64,000 nt of DNA from Cryptomeria japonica (taxonomy: Eukaryota > Streptophyta > Pinopsida > Cupressales > Cupressaceae): the NCBI RefSeq assembly GCF_030272615.1, contig NC_081414.1, positions 911,963,009-912,027,008 on the forward strand, written 5' to 3'. Numbering within the stretch: position 1 is the stretch's first letter; each line of letters opens with the position of its first letter. Below are positions 35,282 through 47,900 of the stretch, piece after piece. The position numbers and the translations under genes are program-made. Below the pieces are notes generated by a model. It did not search any database and had not been told where the DNA came from. It worked only from the letters and a program-made list of their open reading frames with translations.

Positions 35282-35720
35282 TGTTGGTGTAAATTATGTC
35301 TCATAATTACACTTTACTTAAGTTGACTTGGGATAATGCATCTCATGGTAGTTTGCATATGGGACACTTAGGGAATTGCACATCTAGGGAAATGGTTGTA
35401 GGAGAAATTATACCTTTTGTAGTGTTATCTTGTTATCACATTCCACCTTCAGTAGGTGACCCACCTTTAGTGGAATATTCTATAATTTCTCCTACCTACC
35501 CTTGTATCTCATTGAGCCACATGTCATAATTGTGTGCTCTCATAGCCTTGCCTTTATAAGCAGACTCATTTGCATTGTATGCAATCCAATTGAATCCAAT
35601 TAATCCATCTTATTGCATCATTGATGAGAATACAATTTGTTCTTGTCACATATCTCTGTCTCTCTTCTTGTGCTTTTCATTGGCCTCTAGATCTTGGGTT
35701 GCTATAGGCAAATTCTTACA
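35282..35720 (+). mobile_element. Solo LTR with perfect target duplication
   Basis: A 439-bp unit running TGTTGGTGTAAATT...CTTACA and flanked by TAGAC on both sides (35277-35281 and 35721-35725). A TATA-like CTTTATAAGCAG near 35550 and later T-rich, polyadenylation-like sequence suit an LTR read on the plus strand. There is no interior, so it probably formed by recombination between two LTRs. It contains two CCACCT(T/A)NAGTGG-type palindromes near 35443-35475, as in the cluster at 112-281. Confidence 0.82.
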
Positions 35721-35725
35721 TAGAC

Positions 35726-38456
35726 AAAAAGGTCCTAGTGGGTAGAAGTAGCTCTAATTTAGATACCTCTTCTTTGTTGTTGCATTATCCATTGAACTTC
35801 AAGTCAAAGTGTATATTCCTTATTACCTTTAGATCCCAACAATGAGCCCAAAAGGGCAAGCATTATTTCCATTTTGATGAGGGAGATCAAGTATGATTCC
35901 AAACTCATTATCTACTTCTCTCTTTTGGGGTGGCCCACCCCAATCTTCACTTTCACGCACACATAGTCGAAGAACAAGAGAATGTTAATGTATGTACATG
36001 ATCATCACTAAAGGAAGGAGCAACTATTTTATGGGTTTGATGACACCACCCAACATGGTGATAGTGATCGAGGCATTATTTTCTCTCTATTGTCAAGGGA
36101 GGTCTTCCTTGGATGTCTGAATGGATCTACTTCAAATTAATTAACAATAGCTGAGTATTATGACTTACTCTAGGTTGTCACTAATATTCTTTGTACACTT
36201 TAAATTGTTAGATGAACTTTTAGAAAATCTTCAATCATCGAAGCAACAGTAGGGAAGCAAAAATACTTGTATATGATATTACTTAATCTTTTTATAATCA
36301 TTGTTCAATGTATTCTCGATGCCCATATAAACAATAATTGTCTATGTACCATTTTCATGTTTTACATTAATGAGAAAATTTTCAAGAGTGAAATTTAACA
36401 AATGATACAATGATTATTAAAAGAAACTAAAATTCGTAAAAAAATGTTTTGATTTATACTCTTATACAATAATTATATAATATTAAAATATATTAAAACT
36501 TTATGTTTAATTTTCTATTGATTTATCCCTTCAACCTCCTATAGGTGCAAGTGCTAGTATTCATTGATTCATATTTGATACTAGTTTTTTTTCTACTCCC
36601 TTTGAGAGCTTTTGCTAATTGTTAATGCTATACTGATGAAATCAAAGAGCCCTTACTTTATTAATTTTGTACTCCATTTTGCTCATTTGTGTTTTTACAT
36701 ATATATTTAATCTTTCAAGTAAATGCACTACTAGTTTAAGAGATGGTGAACCTCACATTGGTGAACAGCAAAGTGTTCTACAATGTTTCAATAGAATTCA
36801 TATTCAAAGTTGTTACCTGTTTGTTTAAAGTTTGGACCCATCAATAGTATGGCATCCGCACAGAGAATTATTATGCAAACATATAAATTATCCCGCATGC
36901 AAAATAAATACTCTTTTTTGACATTATATAATGGTCAAAAATCTTTCAACAATATAATGTCCACATAATTCAATTATATTAACACTTTGTTAGTTTCTGT
37001 GTTCTGCCCGTTAAAATTTACAATCCTAAAGCTATTTCGTATTATAAATGACAAATAAAATTAAAGGTCAAAGTGCCAAGTTGCTTTATGGCACCAAGTA
37101 CTTTAAGGAATTTGCATGCATTGAAATAGTGAAATCTCTCTACTCAATTATAGCAAACATCCTCGTCTTCTAAAGATTTCAAAAATAAGCCATAATATTA
37201 AATTTTATAATAATCAATTAGTAATGAGCACAAATATTAGACACACAAATCAAAGTTGATAAAAAAAGTTATCATCGTTTAACATTAGTGGTGAGATCCA
37301 TTAAAATTTATCGTAAAGGTTGATTGACTGATATGAACAGCTAATATTACATCTCATGCTCTTACAATCCTAAAAATTGAAAGTTGGTTTTGTTAGCCAT
37401 TATGATAGATCATAGTGTTTTGGTTTTGTTGGCCATTATGATAGATCATAGTGTTTGATCCGAAACATTGACAACAAAAATTTGCATGATCTAATCCAAA
37501 ATGATTAATTCTAAATTTTTCTTTTTAAATAAAATTGGAAAATTATTCTTTACACAATTCGATCTTTTGCACCTATAACAGTATATTTATCACCCGCCAA
37601 TTCTTCGCATAACACAATATGTCATTGAAAAAGACGCAATCCCTAATAAAATTGAATGGTTTTTTGTACCCGCCACTTCTAAGCACAACTAAAGGACCCG
37701 TTACAAAAGACGAGAAGCCCCATCAAATTGAGTACTTTCACACACCCATAGGTTATTTGAATTAGCTACTTGAACATTGAAATCACTTAACGCATTAACG
37801 CCAAGTTTCTCTTTTCTGTTACTCGTATACATCACATTTACCTTCTCTATCCATTATTTTACCCACATAAAATTCCGGTTGACATTCAAAAAGTTGAAAT
37901 CGTGAAGCTTTTTTTATTTTCTCTGTCAATTTTTTTCTGATCTTGAACACAACTGCTCGCCGACTTGATGTTTAATAGTTTTGACAAGTATAAACGAGGA
38001 GCACTGAACCATCTTTTTTATTACATTGTGCCATAAAAATCTTCTCTTACGATATTCTAGACAATGTTCTCAACTTCTCTGCATTGTAACATTCAAATCA
38101 AAGTTTCTTAGATTTTGTTAACAAACTTCTGTGAATTTAAAACACGCAATGAACACAAATCACCGGAAACTTTTCTTGATGTTATATATATTTTTTTAAG
38201 TATACAAGTACGGCCGTAAATGCCGACTTTTTGTATACTACTTGCTACCAGAATCAAAACATATGATGAATAAAATTAAAATATAAGATCCAAAAGGCAT
38301 ATGCTCAAAAAGCATTCTTCCTGGATCATAAAAAGCAAAGAAGTTTGCAACATAACCACATAAAGAATAAGGAACATAAGGTGTGGTGTACTTGCATTAA
38401 CAGACCTGCAACATAGTTGCTGAGATCAATATATGAATTTCACAACTCAAAAGAGT
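35726..38456. other. AT-rich intergenic DNA and 3' flank of the PTB gene
   Basis: No protein-like frame is seen. A 36-bp perfect-but-one tandem duplication is at 37384-37455. The last few hundred bases (about 38200-38456) should hold the 3' untranslated region of the minus-strand PTB gene, but no clear polyadenylation signal can be assigned. Confidence 0.5.
37384..37455. repeat. 36-bp tandem duplication
   Basis: Two adjacent copies of a 36-base unit starting TTGGTTTTGTT and ending CATAGTGTT (37384-37419 and 37420-37455). They differ at one base (TTAGCC versus TTGGCC). The event is recent and local. Confidence 0.9.
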
Positions 38457-38945
38457 TTACATGTAATATCCGGAAGCACCACCATTTTGTGGAGGAGCAC
38501 CTCCAGACATTGGCATGTGCATTGGCTGACTGCTATATTGAGGCATTGGGGGAGGGCCAGGGTGAGGACTGTGACTAGATGGTTGGAAAGGACTTGTCCC
38601 TATATTATTTCCTCCAATCCCTGGAGGAGTTGGCATAGCAGGACTCCGAACTGGACCTTGTCCCACATAAGATGGAGATGATAAAGCATTAGGTCCTGGC
38701 ATTTGAGAGGATACCTGTGACTGATTGTACTCCCCCCATCCCTGCATTTGCTGAGGCCCAGAAATACCTCCCTGCTGTGGTGGACAAGGAACACCACCAA
38801 ACCCATTTGGCGAGTACATTGGAGCAGATGGAGGACCTTGCCATCCACCAACGTTGGTTGGGCTGGGAACTGTTAAAGGAGATGGTTGGGTTGGTAATAT
38901 GCCAGATGCTGGAGTTGTATAATCTCTGCTGCGATCATTATTACC
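38457..38945 (-). CDS. PTB: PTB last exon: low-complexity C-terminal tail
   Basis: The acceptor is CATATGCAG before GGTAATAATG; it encodes NNDRSRDYT, then about 150 residues rich in Pro, Gly, Ser, Gln and Met, ending GGASGYYM and TAA. The tail has no fold motif. Comparable tails in plant PTBs are variable. The start was chosen because phase and the NNDRSRDYT word match the family. Confidence 0.9.
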   Translation of the reverse strand, partial: GNNDRSRDYTTPASGILPTQPSPLTVPSPTNVGGWQGPPSAPMYSPNGFGGVPCPPQQGGISGPQQMQGWGEYNQSQVSSQMPGPNALSSPSYVGQGPVRSPAMPTPPGIGGNNIGTSPFQPSSHSPHPGPPPMPQYSSQPMHMPMSGGAPPQNGGASGYYM

Positions 38946-41900
38946 CTGCATATGATGTATATTTTGTAAGAAAAAACCTCCCATAACATTTTCAAGTTTA
39001 AGAAAGCAATTATACACATTTTACAGTTTTACCAATGTGAATATTAGAATAATCAAGTGTTAGAGAAATGTAACCTTCCCCACAAAAATTAGAAGTCCGG
39101 CAAAATACTTCCTTCTGAAACTAACCATAAAACATGACTACCTTTACGTTTAAGTCAGTGTGACGAGAATAAGACAGGTGGAGTTTGCAATAACCTCCAT
39201 CATAGATGCAATGTCCTTCTAGCGCTTCCTTAGCAACCACAGCAGTACCAATATCTAGAAGAGAAAGATCATATTAGCCTAGAATAAAATGTGCTGCGAC
39301 CAGACAGAAAAACACATGAAAGCAAACTGTTGGAAAGAGAACAAAAGTGCTTACCATCTCCTTGGAATATAAACAAGAACAAAATCCAATAATTTACAAT
39401 GCAATCCATATAGGCTTTCACATAAGAACATTTAAAACGAAAGAAACTGTCCTTTGAATGATTGAAAGCATGACTGAACATGTCACGGCATTAGATTTTA
39501 GTAATTGTGCTTTATCTAACAAATTCTATAGTATGAGTTGATAATCATTTAGTATTGTTAATTCTTAGTATTAGGTTATGCATACTGAAGATTTTCAATC
39601 ATTTTGAGGATTAAGGTGAATTCTTGGCCACAGACTACATGGTGCTAAGTTGCTAACCTTCAAACCAGCTTCCTTCGCTTTAAGCTGCTCCTTAAGTGTC
39701 TCAAATCAGTCAGTCAAAGTCACCTCTTTCCCTCTATTTAGTTGGTCATGGTTTACAATTTACCATTTTACATCACATTCACTTCCCCTAATCTCTGTGG
39801 ATCACAGAGTGCAATCTGAAATGTTTATGAGAAAAATTATTACACATCGTAATCCAGAAAACTATCTTCCACAAAACAGTAACAATTTAAAAATGCTTCT
39901 TCCAATTCTTGTTTTGTGCGCTTTTTGTTTTGAGCCTATTCTTGTTGCAATGGCATAACATTGCAGAGCATGAAACTAGTTCCACTTAATCTTTCTACAA
40001 TAGTTATCTTGGTTTCTAGTGCAGCTGAGCGCAGTAGAGAGGTAAATCAGCAAAAGTTGCAAAGCTTTGTAAATGTTAAGATATTGTTGTCTTGGTGATT
40101 AATGTCCTTGAAGTCCCAAAGAAAACAAAAAAATATTGTAGTTGTTGCAGAGAGATATTGACAAGATAAGGTAAACCACTTTACTCTTCTAAAGTTCCTT
40201 TCCATGTCAGAATCTCCAGGTAATCTCGTGTGTCATACTCCTGCTCTCGTGATGCTTTTGAATCTTGTTCTTGAAAAATAAATTGAATGAATGATTCAAT
40301 AATCGGATGATTACATTGAACAATATACACACGTATATATAGAGGTTACAAGACGATGTTCTAAAATTAGAACATAACGTTAAAGTAAAATACTAAAGAG
40401 CTAGATGCTAAATTAAGCGTGAAAGCTAAATAAAGCTTAAAAGCTAATTAACTAAAAAGCTAAATGAGTCCACAACTAAAAATAAAAGATGACCATTATA
40501 GAAGATATTAATATTATTTTAACACCCTCCCTAATGGTTATCGTACTCAATACCCTACAGAAGACACTGCAGGTGTTATGATCACAAATACAAAGACCAT
40601 CTGCTGCTATAGAGACCCTCCCAGGATCTGCAGAATGCAAATGACCAAGAGTACCAAAAGCCATCCAGGGTAATGTAGCCTTCACACGTGAATTAGAGAT
40701 GTGGCACACGAGAATTACTGAAGCCTGAAACCATGATTTTGAGAAAAAAATCAGCAAACCCTTTTGCAGAAGAGTACCAACTCCAAAACTGACTGCAAGA
40801 TACAACAGTTGTAGATGTTTGCCTTGACAGGTGTCACCCAAACTGACTGCAACAAAGCTCGATTTTTTAGGAGAAAAAATTATCAAAACCAGAGAACTTC
40901 GCGAATCACAAATCCCACGCGAACTTCGCGTATAACAGATGATTTTTGAGGAAAAATCGTAAAAACCAGCAAACAATTTTTGAAGAAAAAATCGTGAAAA
41001 CCTAGAAATCCCACGCAAGCTTTGCGGATGACAGATAATTTTTAAGGAAAAAATTCTAAACCCTGAAATAGGAACCCTCGAAAAGAGAATTTACAATTTT
41101 GATGAGAAAATCGAAAAACCAAGAAATCTGAAGCTACAAATCATCGTTTTTATGGAAAAAAACGGTAAAACCCAGATAACTAAAATCTTACGCAAATATT
41201 GCGGATTACAGATGAGATAATTTTTAAGGGAAAATTATAAACCCTGCGAACAATTTTTGAGGAAAAAATTGTGAAAACCCTCCCATGATTTTTTGTGGAA
41301 AAAATCAGAAAACCGACCGACAATTTTTCAGGAAAAATCGTGAAAACCCTGGGACCTGTAAGACGAGGTCTGGCCTAAAACAATCTGATAAAGGTAACGA
41401 TATTCAAATATCGTTAACATGCACTATTTCCAAGTGTTGTGGTTGAGGCCACTGAACTTCTGACTGTGTTCCAACATGATGTTGGTCAAAGATGCCATCA
41501 CAAAAACTGAGGTTGAATGTGGTCAACCTAGTGAAGGCACAAAGAATGAGAAAGAAGATTCTGATTAAAAATCAGAATAGAAGCAACTGCTAAAAAAACT
41601 GGAACCCTGGAGAAGAATTCTGGCACAAATTCCAAGGCACGAATTTCGAGGTTTGGAAGAAACCCAGAAATTAAAATTTTTTGCAAACTCAAAACAGCAT
41701 AAACGGTGCCCAAAAGACAGCAAAATTCCCAACGTCCATAGAATTAGGAAAAATTGCGAACTGTTTTTAAATTCCAAGGCAAATTTGCTAGCACAAAATT
41801 TGAGGTGCGAAAAACGAAGCACCCAGAAAAATATGAGACCAACCCAGAAAGCTCTCGAAAAACCCACCAAGAATCTGAAAACAGAATGCAGATCCGACGG

Positions 41901-44900
41901 CTCAAAAATTGAGGCCCAAAAAACGATGCACCCAGAAAAATTTGACAATGACCCAGTTGAGGTCTCAAAAAAACCCACCAAGAATCTGCAACCAAAATAA
42001 AATTTTGACTTGAACTGAAGGGTCAAAACCTTAATCGAAAATTGCAGAAACTCTACGAAAATTTTCAATCTGCAAAAAAAAACCCCCAGGTTGCAGGGTT
42101 GAAAATCTCCAAAACCCTAAAGAAAACATGAACTGCTGCCCAACACAAAGAAATTCGCCTACAAACCAGAAACCCTTGAAACCCTCAAAAAACCTTCAAA
42201 AAAGCAAAATCATTTTTTTTTATTAAAAAACAATTAAAAAAATTTGGAAAATATTCCAAAAAGAAGGCCATGAATTTTTATTAAAAAATTCGCCAAACTT
42301 TAAAGAATCCCATCGACCCGCTCTGATACCATGAAAAATAAATTGAATGAATGATTCAATAATCGGATGATTACATTGAACGATATACACACGTATATAT
42401 AGAGGTTACAAGACGATGTTCTATAATTAGAACATAACGTTAAAGTAAAAGACTAAAGAGCTAAATGCTAAATTAAGCATGAAAGTTAAATTAAGCGTGA
42501 AAGCTAAATTTAGCTTAAAAGCTAATTAACTAAAAAGCTAAATGAGTCCACAACTAAAAGTAGAAGATGACCATTATAGAAGATATTAATATTATTTTAA
42601 CAGTTTTGTTTCCTCCATATCTACAACTATCTCTAAGTACTCATTTTTAAGCATATATTGACTGTTTTCGTAAGTTAACATGGACAGTGTAGGAAAAAAC
42701 TGATGCCAAATCAGTAGAATGTGGATAAATAAGTCCATGAAAAAAATTTTAAGACTCAAACTATAAGAGTATTCAATTTTGGTGCGCCACTTTTCAGCTA
42801 TACTTCAGTTAGTTTTGGTGGTTATTTAAAAAAAAAAAAAAAGACTATTTTAGAAGAGATATTTTTAAAAGGCTGTGTTTAGTCTGTCACTGATTTTAGA
42901 TGTAGACAAGTCTTTGCTTAGTTTTTCACTTAAAATTTAACTTATTACTTTACACATTCTTCGTATCTAGTTTAGCAATGTACTTTTTTTATTTTTAATT
43001 ACTATTATTGAAGCGTACAATCTGCTCTTGTAATCAGTTATTTTTGGGGTGAAAACTCTATTACTAATCAGTAATAATTCATTCAAGAAAGACGATTCAG
43101 AATCTTATAACAGTGTTTACTTTTAATTTTCCGCTCGTAATTGATTTTATGCTGAACGGCTCGTAATTGATTTCATGCTGAAAGAAATAGTTATGTGAAT
43201 TGAATGAATGCTGTATGCATTTTTCTAGTGCCGTGTGCAAGTTGCTGAGAGCCTAAGGGTGAATCAGAAGTAAGTTTATTTGTAATTTCGTAACAGAAAG
43301 GAGTGCAAATAAATAAACCAAGATGGTTACAGAAAAGATTAAAAAATACTGTTGATGAATTAATATTCAAATATCTATATTTATTATGGATCATGAAGAC
43401 TAAATGCATTTGCAATTTGGTCAGCTACCCTCTATTCAGATATCTATATTAATTATGGATCATGAAGCCTAAATGCATCTGCAATTTGGTCACTTATCCT
43501 TCTTCTGGCTGCAGTTAAATAAGCTGTCAGTTTATGCATCTTCAAACTCTAGATAAAGCAACATTCAAACACCTTCCTGTGAAAGTTGGAGGGGACACAG
43601 AGAGAAAAATGCAGAAAATTTTTGGACCAATTGGTGTGTTTATTCCAACACATGGTTATCTTGATAAGTCAAACAGATTGTATCCAAAACCTTTTCATTG
43701 GGAAGATACCTATCATGAAAACAAAATATCCAATCACATCAACCCTTTCTTTCCAGCCAAACTTGCCTCATAACTTCATCATAATCCTCACATTTCATAG
43801 AGCTCTACCTTCTTATGATCATGTCACAACAAAACTTCCTTCTTCATGTGTTAACGTACTTTAATTTCTAAGTATTTTACCAACTTAACAAGTTAAAAGG
43901 CCAAGCTGGGCCAACAAAAGATAAGGACCTTCCTTGGTGACAGGAAAATTACATTTTGCATTTCAAGGGGATCATTCAGAGATTTAGATAGCTTATCTGG
44001 ACACATAATATGTTGTCCCCTTGTTTAGCTTAAGGCAGATTCTCAGACACAACCATGTAAGGGATGAGTATGATGAACAGTTTTGAATTCTAGTTTCCAA
44101 GGTCAATCCCGAGGACTTGCTACCAAAAGTTCACCTCTTTGATTCTATCATTAAACAAATTGTGTGTTATGAACTGAAAAACTAGGACTTAGCCTTACAC
44201 TAATTGATTGGATAAACGTTCACAGAGTCCATACCCTAGACTACCCCAAAACATTAGGCAAGCCAATTTTCAAGCTTATCCAATCCCTCTAACAATTATC
44301 TTTCACCTCATTTTGTACTTTAGAAGGAATGTATCCAAGCTGTCACTGATTTGGCTCTTGGTTGAGGGAGGTAGTTTTCATTGCCTTCAATTCCTTGAAA
44401 GATCTCACTTCCGGTTATCCTCATAACTGAAGATGGAGCTGATACATTAAAGCATGTAGCTTGTGCTATGTAAGAATAAACCTCTAGGAAGGGAAAGGTA
44501 AATCCTGAACATAAAGCAAATCTTAAGTGTTATTCAACTTAAACCCATCTCATTATCAATGCTCAGATGTCTCTTCCTAGATTACTAAAAAGCATCAACA
44601 AGCAGTTTCAAATGAAGATCATATCAGACCAAAATTTCAAGCAAAAACATTTCAAAACAGATTATGAATTAATAAAACCCTAAAAGAAGATACAAGTATA
44701 AACATTAAAGGTATTACCTGGATATTGAATTAATGCCTGAAATCCTCCATTCTTCTCAAATATGGCAATCTTCTGAACAGTTCCAAATGATGAAAACACC
44801 TAGTAATTCAAAACAGAGATACAAATCAATCCCTGCAGTGGATACTGAAACTTGACAATTTCAACGTCCAATTACAACTGATCAAAATAAATATCTGACT

Positions 44901-47900
44901 ACCGTGTTTAAAACATCAACTGTCACTGCATATTGCATGTTTTCGATGGACGCGAGAAGAACATTACTCTCAAGCTCCTTTCTCTTTCCATCAGGTCCTA
45001 TGGTAAACTGGAATGTCAATAATCATGTCAGTTAAAAGAACACAAACAGAAGTAACTTTTAATAACTAATACTCCTAAAACGTTCACAAAAACATGTCTA
45101 CACAAACCTGCCCATCTATTGCAGAAGGATTCACGGGAAGGTTGGGATTGGTGTAATCTCTGCGGAAAAACAAACGCCAGAAACAGGTATTATTGAAGTT
45201 AGACGTAGGATTAATAGTTATCTTTTTTTAAGAACTCTGAATATATCTCATTAATCCAACCAAAAACGAAATCCAATTAACTTTGCAATATTGAAAGCTC
45301 AGAAAGATCTGTAAGATTGGTTTGCAATCACAAATTCATATGTTACAATTTGCATTCCTTACATTTCTCAAACCATAATCTACTTCATTTAATAAAAAGA
45401 AAGCTTTCTCATAAAAAGGACAGGGGACTAGTCCAAAAAATGTAGTAGCTTAGGACCACGTAAGTTTAGATAAAAAGTATTTATTAAATTAATAATCCTA
45501 CATGGAAATACAGGACCTTTAAGATTTCTCTGACCGTCCAGGTAGTAGATTGATATTAGAGAATAGGCTCTTCGTATTTTTAATCCATTGCAAGTTTCGG
45601 TACTGCTGGTACCAACTCTCTTGTGTGTTGTGTCACTGTCTTCACAAGACTGGGAAAGTGAGTTCAACCTTTGATCTGCTTCACCACTGCAGTCCCCTTT
45701 GTAGCCTAGCCTTCTTTTGGTGGTAACTAGCAATTCCAGACTGACAACTGCTCTCCTAAGAAGAATGTTCTAATGTTAACCTTGGAGCAAAGATCAAAGA
45801 GCCAATCTATTTAGATTCTCCACAATCCAATTTGTGCTCAGTATTAATCATCGAATGTACCTCCCAGTTAAGTTGTTGCTTTATTGAGAATTGTTTTTCA
45901 TATACACTCACAAAAATAGGACTTTGCTGTAATGTCCCCTTCTTGGACCTGATTTTCTCTGCGACCGTTGGTCTTTTGTTTGGAAACTCGGAGGCCAGTC
46001 GGAAGGTATAATTAGGGTTTCCTATTTTTGAGGAGGACTTTGTTCTTTTTGGATGGTTCCCTTGGCGGCTTCTTTCTGGTTGCTCAGAGAGCTTCGCAAC
46101 GGTATATTCATCTCTGCTTTCGAGGCAATTCTTAGAATTTACTATTTTTAGTAAGTTCTATTTTTGGCAGTATCCAGGTGGCATCAGGCAATCTCCTTTT
46201 CTTGTTCAGTCAACTCAAAAGGGCGTAGACAGATTCGAGCTCCAGAATGCAAGGTTGAGAAGTCAAGTAATTTCAATTTTGAATAACATTATAATTATAA
46301 TGTTATTTTACCCTTGGCCTAGTCAAATGACTTAATGACAACTTAAAAGGGGGTTTCTAAGGGTGGTGCCTTCATGGAGTATATTTAATATTTTTCTTGT
46401 CCTAAACCAAAGTCAAAACCAAGGCGTGACTTACCAAGGTGAAGACTTTATTATATACCTTGACTTTTGCGCTAGGAAAGATGGGACGCCATGTTGAAGG
46501 TGAGATTAGGGTTTGAGGTGAAGTTGCATTTAGGGTTTCGTGGAGTCCAAGGAATCTATATATTGGAGTCTTGTGCATCATGGAGGGACCTTTTTGCAGA
46601 ATTTTGTCTGGCTGCCGTCTGGCTCTGGGATTTGCTTCAAGGAATGAAGGCCTTCTAGCACAGGCATCGCTTCTTGTTTGAAAGACAACAACTAGTGGTG
46701 ATTTAATCTCTATGTATTGCATTTGATAGTAGTTTATCTTCAGAGTATTGCATTATTAATCATTTAAGCATTATAGTGTATTCAGTTTTCTGCATCCAGG
46801 AAACCGCGACTGCATGTTTTCCATTCATAAAACAGAAAACACCAAAAATATCATTCTGGGTATTAGCCCATTGCATTTGTTTGACCTAGGCGTTGCATTT
46901 CCTAAGTTTGTAGCATTTTAGAAGCTTGCATTGAATTTTAAGAGCAAATCGTACCATTCTGCTAAACCGTACCATTTGGGAGTGCATTGAAATTCGTGCA
47001 GGTTGTATGCATGGGTTTTGGGTTGGTTTCTTTGTCTTGTCTTAAGCATCTCCATTAATAAGGGTTATTGCATCTGATTGCTGGTCATTTGGAGGTTATA
47101 TGTGAAGAATATGAGCATGTGAAGTAGTCCTATAGTCTGCTGTTTATGCATTTAATGTGCAGATTTGTAACAGGAATCGGGAGATCCAGTATATTGATCT
47201 TTGAAGCTATTGGATTTAGTATTTCCACTTAAGTTCATAATGGCTCTCCATAATGTAATGTGATCCCTTAGAAATTCTACAAGATTTGAACAGAGGAATC
47301 CACACTGTGTAAAGGCTGACAGTAGTACTGGCAGTCTTGGTATCATGCTTCATTTCTAGTTGTAATTCTCAAACTCACTTAAGTTGTTGTAATAAGTTTA
47401 TCCTCCACCCTATGGTAGCTACTCTCCCTTCTTGGGTCGGAAAGCACATTCCGGGTGTTGAGTGTTTTCAGTTTCTGCATTACTAATCAAACAAGCATTA
47501 TAGTTTTCACTCCGTCATATGGTCGCCCCTGTCCGTTTGGAGTGGGTAGCACATACTTGGCGTAGAGTTCCCATTCCAGTTTTAGAATAGGGGATCCTCT
47601 GACCAATGCTCGCCATCTCGGCGCCATGCTGGTTAGAGTTTTCTGCATAAGCAACTGTTTTAAAGATCCTCTGACCAATGCTCGCCATCCACGGCGCATT
47701 CTGGGTAGAGTTGTTTCAGCACATGGAATTATATTCTAACTTAAACGTACAATCATCTAAGTTATTGCAATCCAACTTGTTTTAAAGTTTTTTTTAAAAA
47801 AAAAATTGGCTAGGAATATTTCAGTGGTATCAGAGCCAAGATTTTGCCATCCTGTGAGCAACTTGTCTATGAGTGACAGAGAAAAACGATATTGGGCAAG

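Larger units (their letters stand above)
40272..42602 (-). mobile_element. Element E: non-autonomous LTR element in a PTB intron
   Basis: Direct repeats at 40272-40524 and 42332-42602 start TGAAAAATAAATTGAATG and end TTTTAACA. The primer site (42320-42331, reverse complement TGGTATCAGAGC) directly follows the right repeat on the minus strand. The minus-strand purine tract AGGGAGGG abuts the left one. Flanking GTTCT (40267-40271) and GTTTT (42603-42607) match at four of five bases. The interior (1.8 kb) has no gag or pol. It contains a hairpin array and a 110-bp duplication. The element lies in the same orientation as the PTB gene, within the intron 44717-39255. Confidence 0.88.

Noticed and set aside
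38600-38986. Other open frames over the last PTB exon
   Set aside because: Shadow frames; only the frame ending GGASGYYM continues in phase with the upstream exon.
41565-42068. 167-codon minus-strand and 115-codon plus-strand frames in element E
   Set aside because: They cross an A-rich 110-bp tandem duplication; Phe/Leu- or Lys-rich products without motifs.
46402-46722. 106-codon minus-strand frame, repeated at 53219-53539
   Set aside because: Lies in the LTR of element F and recurs only because the LTR is repeated; no family match.
47487-47699. Minus-strand frame with an internal WRALVRGS repeat, repeated at 54304
   Set aside because: A frame in the LTR produced by a short duplicated GACCAATGCTCGCCATC word; not a gene.
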